A stretch of DNA of 38,249 bases from contig JAADES010000025.1 in assembly GCA_013153315.1 (NCBI GenBank), positions 1-38,249 on the forward strand, written 5' to 3'. Shown one piece after another: positions 1 to 8,334 of this stretch. This DNA comes from Aquificota bacterium (GTDB taxonomy: Bacteria > Aquificota > Aquificia > Aquificales > QOAS01). The position numbers and the translations under genes were made by a program. Each line of letters starts with the position of its first letter. Positions within the stretch are counted from its first letter, which is position 1. Under the pieces are notes generated by a model. It saw nothing but the letters and a program-made list of their open reading frames with translations. It had not been told where the DNA came from and searched no databases.

Positions 1-705
1 ATGGGCTGTATCTTTCCCTGTATATCCATCACAATCCCAATAAGCTGCTAAAAATTTACTTATTAAGCTTGGTTTTAAGTCAAATACAAACTCAGGAATA
101 AATTTTTCGGCACTTTTTCTATGGCGTAATCCTAACTCTTCCAACCAATTTAATAAGGGATTAGATTTATATCTAGTCCTAACATTACTAACAACAAAAA
201 TATTTGTGACATCTCTGGTCCTTACGTATTCTAAAAATTTTACATTGGTAAAACCTTTTAGAGTGTTAGATTTAAAGGAGTTTAAAAGTATAGGGTCTTT
301 ATTTACAAAGGCTACCCCACTTTTACCAGAAATATACCCATCAGCTAAAAGGTATGCCAAAACAAGTAGTTTATGTATATTGAACTGTTTTCCAGCCGTA
401 GGAATTTTTTTTGGAACGGCCAATAAATCTTCCTTGGGTTTTAAATCTTTTAATTCTTTCCAACCGTCGGGTGTTAAAAATTTATGGTCGGAGGTAGCCT
501 TTATGCGTAAGCCGTTAGTTAAAACTATCTCGTAAACCTCTTTCATACCGTTATCGAATACTCTTGTTACTTTAGATGGCTTAAGCTTATAAGTTTCCTC
601 GTCTAGGGATAGAACTTCTAACCCAACGAGGTTATTTTTCACAATTTCTTCCAAAGTTAGAGTTCTACCGTCAGCTAATGTGATTTCAGTATCACCGGTA
701 AGACA
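1..705 (-). mobile_element. DnaE intein 2 (incomplete, N-terminal 235 residues)
   Basis: The polymerase sequence is broken after ETYGL by a classic intein block A, CLTGDTEITLADG. A block-B-like segment follows (TSDHKFLTPDGW, with the T-x-x-H-like pattern SDH), then two LAGLIDADG-type motifs: VLAYLLADGYISG and FLAAYWDCDGYTG. Both keep their acidic residue, so the homing endonuclease could be active. The C-terminal splicing blocks F and G and the downstream extein lie outside the window. The host residue after the intein should be Cys, Ser or Thr; in uninterrupted DnaE proteins the local context is TYG-x-x-x-YQEQ. Confidence 0.9.
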
Positions 706-3700
706 AAGTCCATAAGTTTCCTTCAATATAGGTTCCAACTCAGGGAAATCGTAAGTAATAGGTTCTTTACCGTGCTTTCTACGAACAAAACTTTCGACCA
801 ACCCCGATTTCAAGGGGCCGGGGCGGTATAGGGCCAAAACCGCTATAATGTCGTCAAAGCGGTCGGGTTTTAGTTTTTTTAGAAGATTTTGCATTCCGCG
901 GCTTTCTAACTGAAACACTCCCGTGGTTCTTCCGCTTTTTAAAAGCTCGTAAACTTTGGGGTCTTCGTAATCCAATTTCGCAAAGTCTATATCTTTACCG
1001 TATAGCTGTTTTACCATTTTTTTCATTCGGTCTAACTCTGTTAGGGTTTTTAATCCGAGAAAGTCCATTTTGAGGAGCCCGATTTCTTCCAGAACCCCCA
1101 TGTCGTATTGGGTTGCTACAATGAATTTCTCCTTTTTGGTTTCCTTATCTTTTTCCTTTCTCGCATATAGGGGAACCAAATCCTTTAAGGGTTGGGGTGC
1201 TATAACTACCCCCGCGGCGTGGAATCCTGTATGTCGGGTTAACCCGTCAAGTTTTTTACCTATTTCTACAACCTCTTGGAGGGTGGGGTCTTCATTAATC
1301 ATTTTTCGGAACTTTAAAACGGCATCTTCTATATCGGGTCTTTCTCCATATTTGGCTTTTAACTCTTGGAGTGTCCAATCGGTCATCTCTTCCAAAGAGA
1401 GTTGACTACCTTGGGTATCCCCCTGGGGGATAAGTTTGGCCAGTTTGTCGGCTTTATCCAAAGGAACACCCAACGCACGGCATACGTCCCTTATTACCGA
1501 TTTGGATTTCAAAACGTTGTAGGTAATTATTTGGGAAACGTTATCGCGTCCATATTTTTGTCGAACGTATTCTATAACTTCCTCCCTTCGGTCTTTACTG
1601 AAGTCCACATCTATATCGGGCATGGATACACGGTCGGGGTTTAGGAATCGCTCGAAAAGCAAATCGTGCTTTATCGGGTCTATGTCGGTAATTCCCAAAG
1701 CGTAAGCTACCAACGAACCGCCGGCCGAGTTGTGAATGGCCACCGCCGAAGTTGTATAGGAATGGTCTATGGGAACGGTTATGTCGTAAACTTTTCCCTT
1801 ATACGGAACTTTTTCAACTTTCCTAACCTTTACATAGATAAATTTGTCATCCACAAAGAAGGAATCGTTTCTAAAAAACCTTTGTTGGGGGATTTTTATA
1901 GGAAATCCTTCAAAGGTTTCGTTCCATTTTAACAGTTGTGCCCCCGAAAGCTTAACCGAATATTCGGGATTCCAATTTTTGTTTTTTCTTTTTCTAACTG
2001 TTATAGAAGCCCAAAAGCCGAAGCGGGCCAACAACAAGCGTAATTGATAGGCTAAAGTTTTGGAAACTGTAGAGTATTTTATTGAAAGGGTTTTGAAGCC
2101 TTTTCCATCGTAGCCATCCCCTCTAAAGAGGTAAGCAATTAAGGTTTTTACATATTCATCTTTTCCCTTTAAGACAATTTGAATCGGTATTTTTTTGTTT
2201 TCCGCTTTACTACCGCACAGCTTTCTTAAGAATTGGGCCACTATTTTGGTTTTAAATTCAACAGTTAAAGCTTTACGGTTTTTGGCCTTGTAAATTTTCC
2301 CTTTTACCTTAAAAACTTCTTCAAATAAGCTTAGGATTTCTTGGGCATACTCTTCTTCCTCAATATGGAAACCAAATCCTACAACTCCACCGTCGGCGTT
2401 GACTTTAGTATAACCCTCGGAAATGAAATAACCGAGGATTTTAGCCAGTTTGTGGTCAAATTTTATAAATCTGGGAACTTTTGTAGTTTGGAGTTTATTT
2501 GTTCCTCTTTCGTAGTAAATAAATTTTTCATTCCACCTTAGGGCGGGGCTTTTTTCAACAAACTCCAATAGGTCAAAAACAATTTCTTTATTCGCCGAGG
2601 GTTGTCTTGGAAAAACTAAAAAGTCTCCTTTTTTAAGTTTATCGGCGGGCAACCAGGTAAGTTTATACTCCTTATAAGGTTTTTCTTTGCAATACCTTCC
2701 ACAGGTGGGTTTGCAAACTGTATCTTTTACAGATTTAACCTTACATTTTTCCGTTTTTAGGGCTAAAACTTTATGGTCGTGGGTTAGGGTTAATTCTTCG
2801 TTGCCCGCCTCAATTTTTACGAGGTTTTCATCAACATCGTAAACAAACTTATTTAATACTGGCAAAACCGCCCCGCGGTGGGTAAGCACAAAGTCGCCAA
2901 CTTCTACTTTTTCTATAGGTTTTAGCTCTCCGCTTCCGAGCATTACATTGGTATCGGGCAAAACGCACCCCCTACCCGGGCCCACGGGGATACCTTGGCT
3001 TTTAGCCCAGTTTATGAAATCCTGAACTATAAGGAAGTAGCCGGGAAAACCCATTTTTGAGATTACATCCATTTCGTATTCCAGTCTTTCCCAATAAACC
3101 TTTTCGTCCTTTGCAACCCCTCTTTCCTTTATCCTTTTTTTGAGGCCTTCTATTGCCAACTTGCGGAAATAGGTTTCCAGGGTTTCTCCTTCGGGAACTT
3201 CGTATACGGGCATTTTGTATTCTTTGTTTTCGAAATACTCCAGTTTGTCCGCTACCTTTTCGGCCACCTCCAAGGTGTTTAAGAGAGCTTCTTCCCAGCC
3301 TTCGAATTTGTTTTCAAAGCGTCGCCACATCTCTTCGGGCGAGGCGAAATGAAGCTCCATAGAGCGGAGTTTTTGACCTATAGGCGACTGGAGTAGTTCC
3401 TGATAGGTTTTCTTCATTTGGAGGGCCGTCAGTATCATGTGGGCAGTTTTGTCTTCGGGCCTTAAATAGTGCACGTCGGCGGTCGCCACCAGTTTTAAAC
3501 CGTGTTTTCGAGCCAGTTTTATAAGAATCCTATTTGCGGTATCTTGTTCCTCTAAATGCCAATGGTGTTGAATTTCTACATAAAGGTCTTCCTTTCCGAA
3601 TATATCCAATAGTTTCAAAAGCCAACGCTCGGCCTCCTGCTCTTGCCCGCGGGCGGCGTAATAGGTAGGTAGACCTTTCAAACAGGCGGTTAAACAAATT

Positions 3701-4119
3701 AAACCTTCCCTATGTTGGTTTAAAACTTCCAAATCTATCCTAGGTTTGTAATGGAAACCTTCCAAAAACCCTATGGAGGATAATTTCATTAAGTTTTTTA
3801 AACCGACGTCGTTTTTGGCTATTAAAACTATATGGTGGTTTTGGTTGTCGGTGTAATTATCTTCGGAGCCCTTTCCTATTTTTGTCTTTAAGGAGCCTTT
3901 GGTTATGTAGGCCTCCATACCTATAATGGGTTTCAACCCCGCTCCCTTTAGGGTTGTATAGAACTTATATGACCCAAAAAGGTTTCCGTGGTCGGTTATA
4001 GCAACGGCTTGGTAGCCTAGCTGTTGTGCGTATTCGGGTAGCTCTTTTATTTTTATTGCCCCGTCAAGTAAAGAAAACTGTGTATGCAAATGGAGGTGGA
4101 CAAATTCTTTAGAGGCCAT
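1..4119 (-). CDS. dnaE: DNA polymerase III alpha subunit, with two inteins (3' end outside window)
   Basis: This is the catalytic subunit of the replicative polymerase, which extends both strands at the fork. The reading frame is open from ATG 4119 to the window edge (1373 codons visible). The N-terminal PHP domain starts with HLHTQFSLLDGA and has AITDHGNLFG. The palm has VGPGRG and the catalytic aspartates in PDIDVDFS, and the later TGVFQLES and YRPGPL motifs follow. Two inteins interrupt the frame: intein 1 after residue 384, between GPGRG and SAGGS, and intein 2 after residue 1138, at ETYGL. About 725 extein residues are seen; the fingers end, OB fold and C-terminus lie beyond base 1. The start is the first ATG that gives the family N-terminus. 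There is no Shine-Dalgarno sequence, and a promoter lies so close that the leader would be only about 6 nt. The gene is divergent from rsmI. Confidence 0.97.
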   Translation of the reverse strand, partial: MASKEFVHLHLHTQFSLLDGAIKIKELPEYAQQLGYQAVAITDHGNLFGSYKFYTTLKGAGLKPIIGMEAYITKGSLKTKIGKGSEDNYTDNQNHHIVLIAKNDVGLKNLMKLSSIGFLEGFHYKPRIDLEVLNQHREGLICLTACLKGLPTYYAARGQEQEAERWLLKLLDIFGKEDLYVEIQHHWHLEEQDTANRILIKLARKHGLKLVATADVHYLRPEDKTAHMILTALQMKKTYQELLQSPIGQKLRSMELHFASPEEMWRRFENKFEGWEEALLNTLEVAEKVADKLEYFENKEYKMPVYEVPEGETLETYFRKLAIEGLKKRIKERGVAKDEKVYWERLEYEMDVISKMGFPGYFLIVQDFINWAKSQGIPVGPGRGCVLPDTNVMLGSGELKPIEKVEVGDFVLTHRGAVLPVLNKFVYDVDENLVKIEAGNEELTLTHDHKVLALKTEKCKVKSVKDTVCKPTCGRYCKEKPYKEYKLTWLPADKLKKGDFLVFPRQPSANKEIVFDLLEFVEKSPALRWNEKFIYYERGTNKLQTTKVPRFIKFDHKLAKILGYFISEGYTKVNADGGVVGFGFHIEEEEYAQEILSLFEEVFKVKGKIYKAKNRKALTVEFKTKIVAQFLRKLCGSKAENKKIPIQIVLKGKDEYVKTLIAYLFRGDGYDGKGFKTLSIKYSTVSKTLAYQLRLLLARFGFWASITVRKRKNKNWNPEYSVKLSGAQLLKWNETFEGFPIKIPQQRFFRNDSFFVDDKFIYVKVRKVEKVPYKGKVYDITVPIDHSYTTSAVAIHNSAGGSLVAYALGITDIDPIKHDLLFERFLNPDRVSMPDIDVDFSKDRREEVIEYVRQKYGRDNVSQIITYNVLKSKSVIRDVCRALGVPLDKADKLAKLIPQGDTQGSQLSLEEMTDWTLQELKAKYGERPDIEDAVLKFRKMINEDPTLQEVVEIGKKLDGLTRHTGFHAAGVVIAPQPLKDLVPLYARKEKDKETKKEKFIVATQYDMGVLEEIGLLKMDFLGLKTLTELDRMKKMVKQLYGKDIDFAKLDYEDPKVYELLKSGRTTGVFQLESRGMQNLLKKLKPDRFDDIIAVLALYRPGPLKSGLVESFVRRKHGKEPITYDFPELEPILKETYGLCLTGDTEITLADGRTLTLEEIVKNNLVGLEVLSLDEETYKLKPSKVTRVFDNGMKEVYEIVLTNGLRIKATSDHKFLTPDGWKELKDLKPKEDLLAVPKKIPTAGKQFNIHKLLVLAYLLADGYISGKSGVAFVNKDPILLNSFKSNTLKGFTNVKFLEYVRTRDVTNIFVVSNVRTRYKSNPLLNWLEELGLRHRKSAEKFIPEFVFDLKPSLISKFLAAYWDCDGYTGKDTAH
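1729..2967 (-). mobile_element. DnaE intein 1 (complete, 413 aa, LAGLIDADG)
   Basis: The intein runs from Cys1 (codon 2967-2965) to a terminal His-Asn (Asn codon 1731-1729) and is followed by extein Ser, as class 1 splicing requires. Block A is CVLPDTNVM and block B is LTLTHDHKVLA. The two LAGLIDADG motifs are KILGYFISEGY and LIAYLFRGDGYDG, both with an acidic catalytic residue. Block F is KVYDITVPIDHSY and block G is SAVAIHN. Excision restores GPGRG-SAGGSLVAYALG, a conserved pol III alpha motif close to the active site. An unusual Cys4 segment lies between block B and the endonuclease at intein residues 75-93. Boundaries were placed from extein continuity and the codon frame. Confidence 0.95.
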
Positions 4120-4132
4120 TACAGTTTTTGGG

Positions 4133-4161
4133 AAGATAGTTAACCCTTTTGTAGGTTTCAA
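4133..4161 (-). promoter_or_regulatory. dnaE promoter
   Basis: On the minus strand a TTGAAA -35 box (4161-4156) and a TATCTT -10 box (4138-4133) are separated by exactly 17 bp. Transcription would start about 6 nt upstream of the dnaE ATG, leaving no room for a ribosome binding site. The -35 box sits inside an odd-centred palindrome, GTTTCA-A-TGAAAC (4155-4167), a possible operator. Confidence 0.55.
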
Positions 4162-4179
4162 TGAAACTTTATTCCCACT

Positions 4180-5001
4180 ATGGGAAAGCTTTATGTGGTT
4201 GCCACTCCAATTGGAAACCTTAAAGATATTACCCTTCGGGCGTTGGAGGTTTTAAAGTCGGTTCCAGTTATAGCCTGCGAAGATACCCGCCAAACTATGA
4301 AGCTTTTAAACCATTACCAAATAAAGGGTAAAAAATTAATTTCCTACTACCAACCGAAGGAAGATATTCAAATTCCCAAAATTTTGGAAATACTAAAAGA
4401 AGGGTTAAACGTTGCCTTGGTTACCGACGCTGGAACTCCTGCAATTTCCGACCCCGGCTACCGTCTAATAAAAAAGTGCATAGAAGAAGGTATAGATGTG
4501 GAGGTTATCCCCGGGCCTTCGGCCGTAATTACCGCCCTGGTTGGAAGCGGCTTGCCCACCGACAGGTTTCTATTTTTAGGTTTTCCTCCAAAGAAGGGTT
4601 TAAAAAATTTTTTTGAAAACTTTTCGGGGGTCGATGCCACCTTTGTCCTTTACGAGGCTCCAACCCGAGTTTTAAAAACCCTTGAGGTAATTAAAGAAGT
4701 TTTTAAAAATCCTCCCACCGTTGTAGCCAAAGAATTAACTAAACTCCACGAGGAATTTATTAGAGGTGAAACAACCCAAGAGGTTATTGAATTCTTTAAA
4801 CAAAATCCCGACCGCCTAAGGGGGGAATTTGTGATAATGTTCCGCCCCGGGGAGGAAATTAAAGAGGAACTTCCTTTGGAGGATATTGTTTCCAAACTAA
4901 AGGAAGAAGGACTTTCGGCTAAAGATATTTACAAAAAACTAAAAGAGGAAGGTTATAAAGTTGACCGTCGGAAGGTTTACGAGATTTATAACCAATCCTG
5001 A
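4180..5001 (+). CDS. rsmI: 16S rRNA (cytidine(1402)-2'-O)-methyltransferase
   Basis: RsmI 2'-O-methylates C1402 of 16S rRNA in the decoding centre, using SAM. The 273-residue protein begins GKLYVVATPIGNLKDITLRA, the hallmark N-terminus of the family, and continues with ACEDTR, VTDAGTPAISDPG and PGPSAVITAL, the tetrapyrrole-methylase fold signatures. Its length is normal. The C-terminal 40 residues form the small helical tail seen in the family. It starts at ATG 4180 with no obvious Shine-Dalgarno sequence and is divergent from dnaE. Its last 16 bases overlap the 3' end of the convergent murE. Confidence 0.95.
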   Translation: MGKLYVVATPIGNLKDITLRALEVLKSVPVIACEDTRQTMKLLNHYQIKGKKLISYYQPKEDIQIPKILEILKEGLNVALVTDAGTPAISDPGYRLIKKCIEEGIDVEVIPGPSAVITALVGSGLPTDRFLFLGFPPKKGLKNFFENFSGVDATFVLYEAPTRVLKTLEVIKEVFKNPPTVVAKELTKLHEEFIRGETTQEVIEFFKQNPDRLRGEFVIMFRPGEEIKEELPLEDIVSKLKEEGLSAKDIYKKLKEEGYKVDRRKVYEIYNQS

Positions 5002-6437
5002 GTTTCCTCTTTTAGTTTTAAAACCTCTTGGCGGTCGCTAAAGGGATATTTAATCCCCTTTATTTCCTGATAGTCTTCGTGACCTTTGCCGGCTATAACA
5101 ATAATGTCCCCCTCTTGGGAGATTTCCAATATAGCCCTTTTTATGGCTTTTCTTCGGTCTACTTCTACCACAGTTGGGATATTGGAATTTACCCCTTCCA
5201 AAATGTGGTTAATTATTTCCTGAGGCTCTTCCCAACGGGGATTGTCGGAGGTTATAACCAAAATATCGGAATATTTGGACGCTACTTTTCCCATTAAAGG
5301 GCGTTTGGTTTTGTCCCTATTTCCTCCTGCACCAAATAGGGTTATTAACCTACCCCCTCTTTGGAGTTTTTTAACCGACCTTAGGAGGTTGTCCAAAGCG
5401 TCGGGTGTGTGGGCATAATCGATTATCACCGTCCGCCCGCCTATTTGGATAACTTCAAACCTTCCGGGGATAGGTTTTAGGTTTTTAATTCCCTCCAGAA
5501 GGTCGTTTAAATTCCAACCCAAGGTATGGAGCAAAGCAAAAGCTCCCACGGTGTTGTAAATTTGGAATTCTCCCAAGAGGGGAATTTCCAAAACAACCTT
5601 CCTTTTATCGGGGAGTTGTAAATAGACCTTAGAACCCTCCAAGGTTAGGGAATAATCCAAAATCCTGTAATGGGCATCGGGGCTTTTTCCAAAGCTTACC
5701 AAATTGGGTATTTCTTGAAATAACCTTCTCCCGTAGGGATTATCGATATTGGTTATCCCTACCTTGTATTGGTAATCGGTAAATAACCTTTTTTTGGACA
5801 GATAATATTCCTCCATTGATTGGTGATAATCCAGATGGTCCTGGGAAAGGTTGGTAAAAACAACCCCCTCGAAATTGGTTGAATAAATTCGGTATTGGTC
5901 GAGGGCGTGGGACGAAATTTCCGCACTTACGGCTTTTGCTCCATCTAAGAGCATTTGGGTCAAGGTCTTAAACCAAACCTTGGGGTGAGGGGTGGTTTGT
6001 CCCTTTCCGTAGATTTTGGAGCCTAAACGGTATTCCACCGTTCCTATAATTCCCGTAGGGCAACCGCTATTTTCCAAAAGTTGGGCCAATATATGGGAGG
6101 TGGAAGTTTTCCCGTTGGTGCCCGTTATCCCGAACATTTTAAGCCGCTCGTCGGGTTTGCCGAAAAATTCTTTACAAGCCTTGGCAAAACTTTTTCGAGT
6201 ATTTTCAACCTTTATAAGGTGGGTCGAGGAAAAATCTAAACCTTTTGGAGGTTTATAACTTTTTTCCACGACCACCGCGAGGGGGGATTTTTTTAAAACT
6301 TCTCCTAAAAAGGTATGTCCGTCAAATTTAGTTCCCTTTATGGCGAAAAAAATAGAACCTTTTTTAACCTCTTTGGAGTTGTCGGTTATATCTACCGCTT
6401 TGGGAAGAAGTTCCAAAAAAAGTTTTTCTTGAGGCAT
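4986..6437 (-). CDS. murE: UDP-N-acetylmuramoyl-L-alanyl-D-glutamate--2,6-diaminopimelate ligase
   Basis: MurE adds the third residue to the peptidoglycan stem peptide in the cytoplasm. The ATP-binding motif GITGTNGKTST is at residues 103-113. The DNPR motif at residues 398-401 marks enzymes that use meso-diaminopimelate, which agrees with the nearby dapL. The 483-residue length is normal. I chose ATG 6437 because the longer open frame (to 6539) runs through a tRNA-Ser gene and translates tRNA sequence. The start codon is only 14 nt after the tRNA CCA, with no Shine-Dalgarno sequence, so murE is probably expressed from the tRNA promoter and freed by tRNA 3' processing. Its 3' end overlaps rsmI by 16 bp. 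Confidence 0.95.
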   Translation of the reverse strand: MPQEKLFLELLPKAVDITDNSKEVKKGSIFFAIKGTKFDGHTFLGEVLKKSPLAVVVEKSYKPPKGLDFSSTHLIKVENTRKSFAKACKEFFGKPDERLKMFGITGTNGKTSTSHILAQLLENSGCPTGIIGTVEYRLGSKIYGKGQTTPHPKVWFKTLTQMLLDGAKAVSAEISSHALDQYRIYSTNFEGVVFTNLSQDHLDYHQSMEEYYLSKKRLFTDYQYKVGITNIDNPYGRRLFQEIPNLVSFGKSPDAHYRILDYSLTLEGSKVYLQLPDKRKVVLEIPLLGEFQIYNTVGAFALLHTLGWNLNDLLEGIKNLKPIPGRFEVIQIGGRTVIIDYAHTPDALDNLLRSVKKLQRGGRLITLFGAGGNRDKTKRPLMGKVASKYSDILVITSDNPRWEEPQEIINHILEGVNSNIPTVVEVDRRKAIKRAILEISQEGDIIVIAGKGHEDYQEIKGIKYPFSDRQEVLKLKEETQDWL

Positions 6438-6451
6438 TGAAATAGATATAG

Positions 6452-6545
6452 TGGCGGAGGGGGCGGGATTCGAACCCGCGGAGCGGGCGTGCACCCGCTC
6501 AAGGGATTTCGAGTCCCCCGCCTTCGTCCGCTCGGCCACCCCTCC
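6452..6545 (-). tRNA. tRNA-Ser(CGA), CCA encoded
   Basis: This is a class II tRNA with a full cloverleaf on the minus strand. The acceptor GGAGGGG pairs with CCCCUCC, the anticodon loop is CUCGAAA, the long variable arm has GAGCGGG paired with CCCGCUC, and the T arm contains GUUCGAAUC. It is 91 nt plus an encoded CCA (6454-6452). It lies directly upstream of murE on the same strand. Confidence 0.96.
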
Positions 6546-6567
6546 AGCCTGTTTAACAAAGATAAAA

Positions 6568-6596
6568 AAGATAGGTTAAAAAAAGCAAAAATTCAA
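6568..6596 (-). promoter_or_regulatory. Promoter for tRNA-Ser and murE
   Basis: On the minus strand TTGAAT (6596-6591) and TATCTT (6573-6568) are spaced by 17 bp. The -35 box overlaps the argF stop codon. The start site would fall about 15 nt before the mature tRNA 5' end. Confidence 0.55.
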
Positions 6597-7513
6597 CCGA
6601 TTTGCTCAAAAAGCATTTCCATTAAAGCCATTTGGGCCCACATTCGGTTTTCGGCTTGGTTGAAAATTTCTTCGGCATGTTTTTCGAAAGTATCTTCCGC
6701 TATCTCTTGACCTTTTTTAGCGGGCAAACAGTGGAAAACCTTAACATCGGGTGCGGCATAGGAGAGCAACCTTTCATTTACCTGATAGGGTTGGAGAAAT
6801 TTAATTTTTGTATCCCCATCGGTGTCGCCCATAGAAACCCATACATCGGTGTAAACTATGGAGGCTTCTTTTACCGCTTCAAGGGGGTCGTTAACAATTT
6901 GAACACTTCCCCCCGTATGTTTGGCTAACTCCAAAGCTTTTTGGTAGGCCATAGCGTTGGGTTCGTAACCGGGCGGTGTGGCTACCACAAGGTGCAAACC
7001 GAACAATCCGGCCCCAACTAAAAGGGAATTGGCTACATTATTACCGTCTCCCACATAGGCAATTTTTATTTTTTTTGTATCCTCACCAAAATATTCGTAA
7101 GCGGTCATAACGTCGGCCAATATTTGGCAGGGGTGGGAAAAGTCGGTTAAGGCGTTTATAACCGGTATGGAAGCGTATTGAGCCAATTCAACCAACCAAG
7201 CATGGGCATATGTCCTTACTATTAAAGCGTCCAAATAACGGCTTAAGGTTCGGGCTGTATCTTTAACATCTTCACCGCGGGAAATTTGCATCTGGGAGGA
7301 GGTTAGATATACCGCCCTACCTCCCAAACGGTTTATTCCTACTTCAAAGGAAACCCTTGTGCGGGTGGAGGGTTTGGAAAACAACAATCCGAGGTTTTTA
7401 TTTTTCAAAATCTCCGAATGTCGTTTTCCTTTTTTAAAATCCAAAGCTCGGTTTATTATTTCCCAACCTTCCAGGGGAGTTATGTCGGATAAACAGAGAA
7501 AATCCTTTTTCAT
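6593..7513 (-). CDS. argF: Ornithine carbamoyltransferase
   Basis: The enzyme makes citrulline from ornithine and carbamoyl phosphate in arginine biosynthesis. The 306-residue protein has the carbamoyl-phosphate loop SKPSTRTRVSFE, the catalytic HPCQ (in DFSHPCQILAD) and the ornithine-side HCLPA motif, with D-x-W-x-SMG (TDVWVSMG) in the SMG loop. SMG distinguishes it from aspartate carbamoyltransferase. Length is normal. A -10-like GATAAT lies 8 nt before the ATG with no Shine-Dalgarno sequence, suggesting a nearly leaderless transcript. Confidence 0.96.
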   Translation of the reverse strand: MKKDFLCLSDITPLEGWEIINRALDFKKGKRHSEILKNKNLGLLFSKPSTRTRVSFEVGINRLGGRAVYLTSSQMQISRGEDVKDTARTLSRYLDALIVRTYAHAWLVELAQYASIPVINALTDFSHPCQILADVMTAYEYFGEDTKKIKIAYVGDGNNVANSLLVGAGLFGLHLVVATPPGYEPNAMAYQKALELAKHTGGSVQIVNDPLEAVKEASIVYTDVWVSMGDTDGDTKIKFLQPYQVNERLLSYAAPDVKVFHCLPAKKGQEIAEDTFEKHAEEIFNQAENRMWAQMALMEMLFEQIG

Positions 7514-7591
7514 AGGAAAATATTATCGGGAGCGACCGAAGGAAATAGGTTTTTAAAACCCTTGAAGGGAAATAAAAAAAGAAAAACAACC

Positions 7592-8194
7592 TTAGGAAGT
7601 AGCTTCTTCTCCTTCTTGAGTTTCTTCTCCTTCGGTTTTTTCCTCTTCGGGTTCGAGGAGAACAATAACAACCTCGTCGGGGTTGTCAACAATTTTTGTT
7701 CCTTCGGGAACGGGCAGGTCTTTTACATAAATAACATCACCAAGGTCGAGGTTGGAAACATCGATAACAATCTGTTCAGGCAATTTTGCGGGGGGAGCTT
7801 TAACGGTAATGGTGGGCATAACAATTTCGAGGGTTCCGCCTTTTTCGATTCCTTTAGGTGTTCCAACCACGTGAACGGGAATTTCGGCTTCAATTTCGGC
7901 GGTGTAGGTTAGGTCTTGTAAATCCACGTGGATGGGGTTGGTTCCTGTCCAGTCGGTTTGTACCTCTTTAACTATGCAAACGCGGGGTTCTTTTTCGCCC
8001 TCAACTTCAAGGTTTATTAGGTAGGCCTCGCCGTGAGGGAGCTTTTCAAAGTCCTTTTTAGATATATAGACGTGCAAGTTTTCTACGCCTTTACCGTAAA
8101 CTTCGGCGGGTAGCCACCCCTGCTTACGCATCCTTTTGAGTTCGCTTTTTCTGCCTATTTTTCTGGGAATTGCCTTTAAGGGTATCCTTCTCAT
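7592..8194 (-). CDS. rplY: 50S ribosomal protein L25 (CTC family)
   Basis: bL25 binds 5S rRNA on the large subunit. The 200-residue protein has the N-terminal 5S-binding domain (MRRIPLKAIPRKIGRKSELK, then LPAEVYGKG and HVDLQDLT) and the C-terminal TL5/CTC beta domain with GVVEGTPKGIEKGG-like sequence at VVGTPKGIEKGG. It ends in a very acidic tail (EEEKTEGEETQEGEEATS). The long CTC form is a stress-type variant also found in Thermus. A strong Shine-Dalgarno (GGAGG) precedes the ATG. Confidence 0.94.
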   Translation of the reverse strand: MRRIPLKAIPRKIGRKSELKRMRKQGWLPAEVYGKGVENLHVYISKKDFEKLPHGEAYLINLEVEGEKEPRVCIVKEVQTDWTGTNPIHVDLQDLTYTAEIEAEIPVHVVGTPKGIEKGGTLEIVMPTITVKAPPAKLPEQIVIDVSNLDLGDVIYVKDLPVPEGTKIVDNPDEVVIVLLEPEEEKTEGEETQEGEEATS

Positions 8195-8334
8195 CGCCTT
8201 ATTAACCTCCGTTTAGTGTTTTTAGCCCCCCAAAAGGGAGAAAAATTTTTAGGCTACCTTCAGGAAACCAAGGGTTATTAGTTTATTCCCAAAATGGTTT
8301 TAGGCAATCTTTAAACCTTTTGTTGGGGTTAACT

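Noticed and set aside
206-3362. Several plus-strand open frames of 66-111 codons
   Set aside because: All lie antisense to dnaE and its inteins, whose frame is continuous and full of family motifs. Their translations show no domain or composition of a real protein.
6438-6539. 34-residue N-terminal extension of MurE
   Set aside because: The extension is translated from the tRNA-Ser gene on the same strand and has no counterpart in MurE proteins. ATG 6437 gives a normal length.
7562-7912. 116-codon plus-strand frame opposite rplY
   Set aside because: Its Asn/Gly/Phe-rich translation is a shadow of the acidic L25 coding sequence on the other strand.
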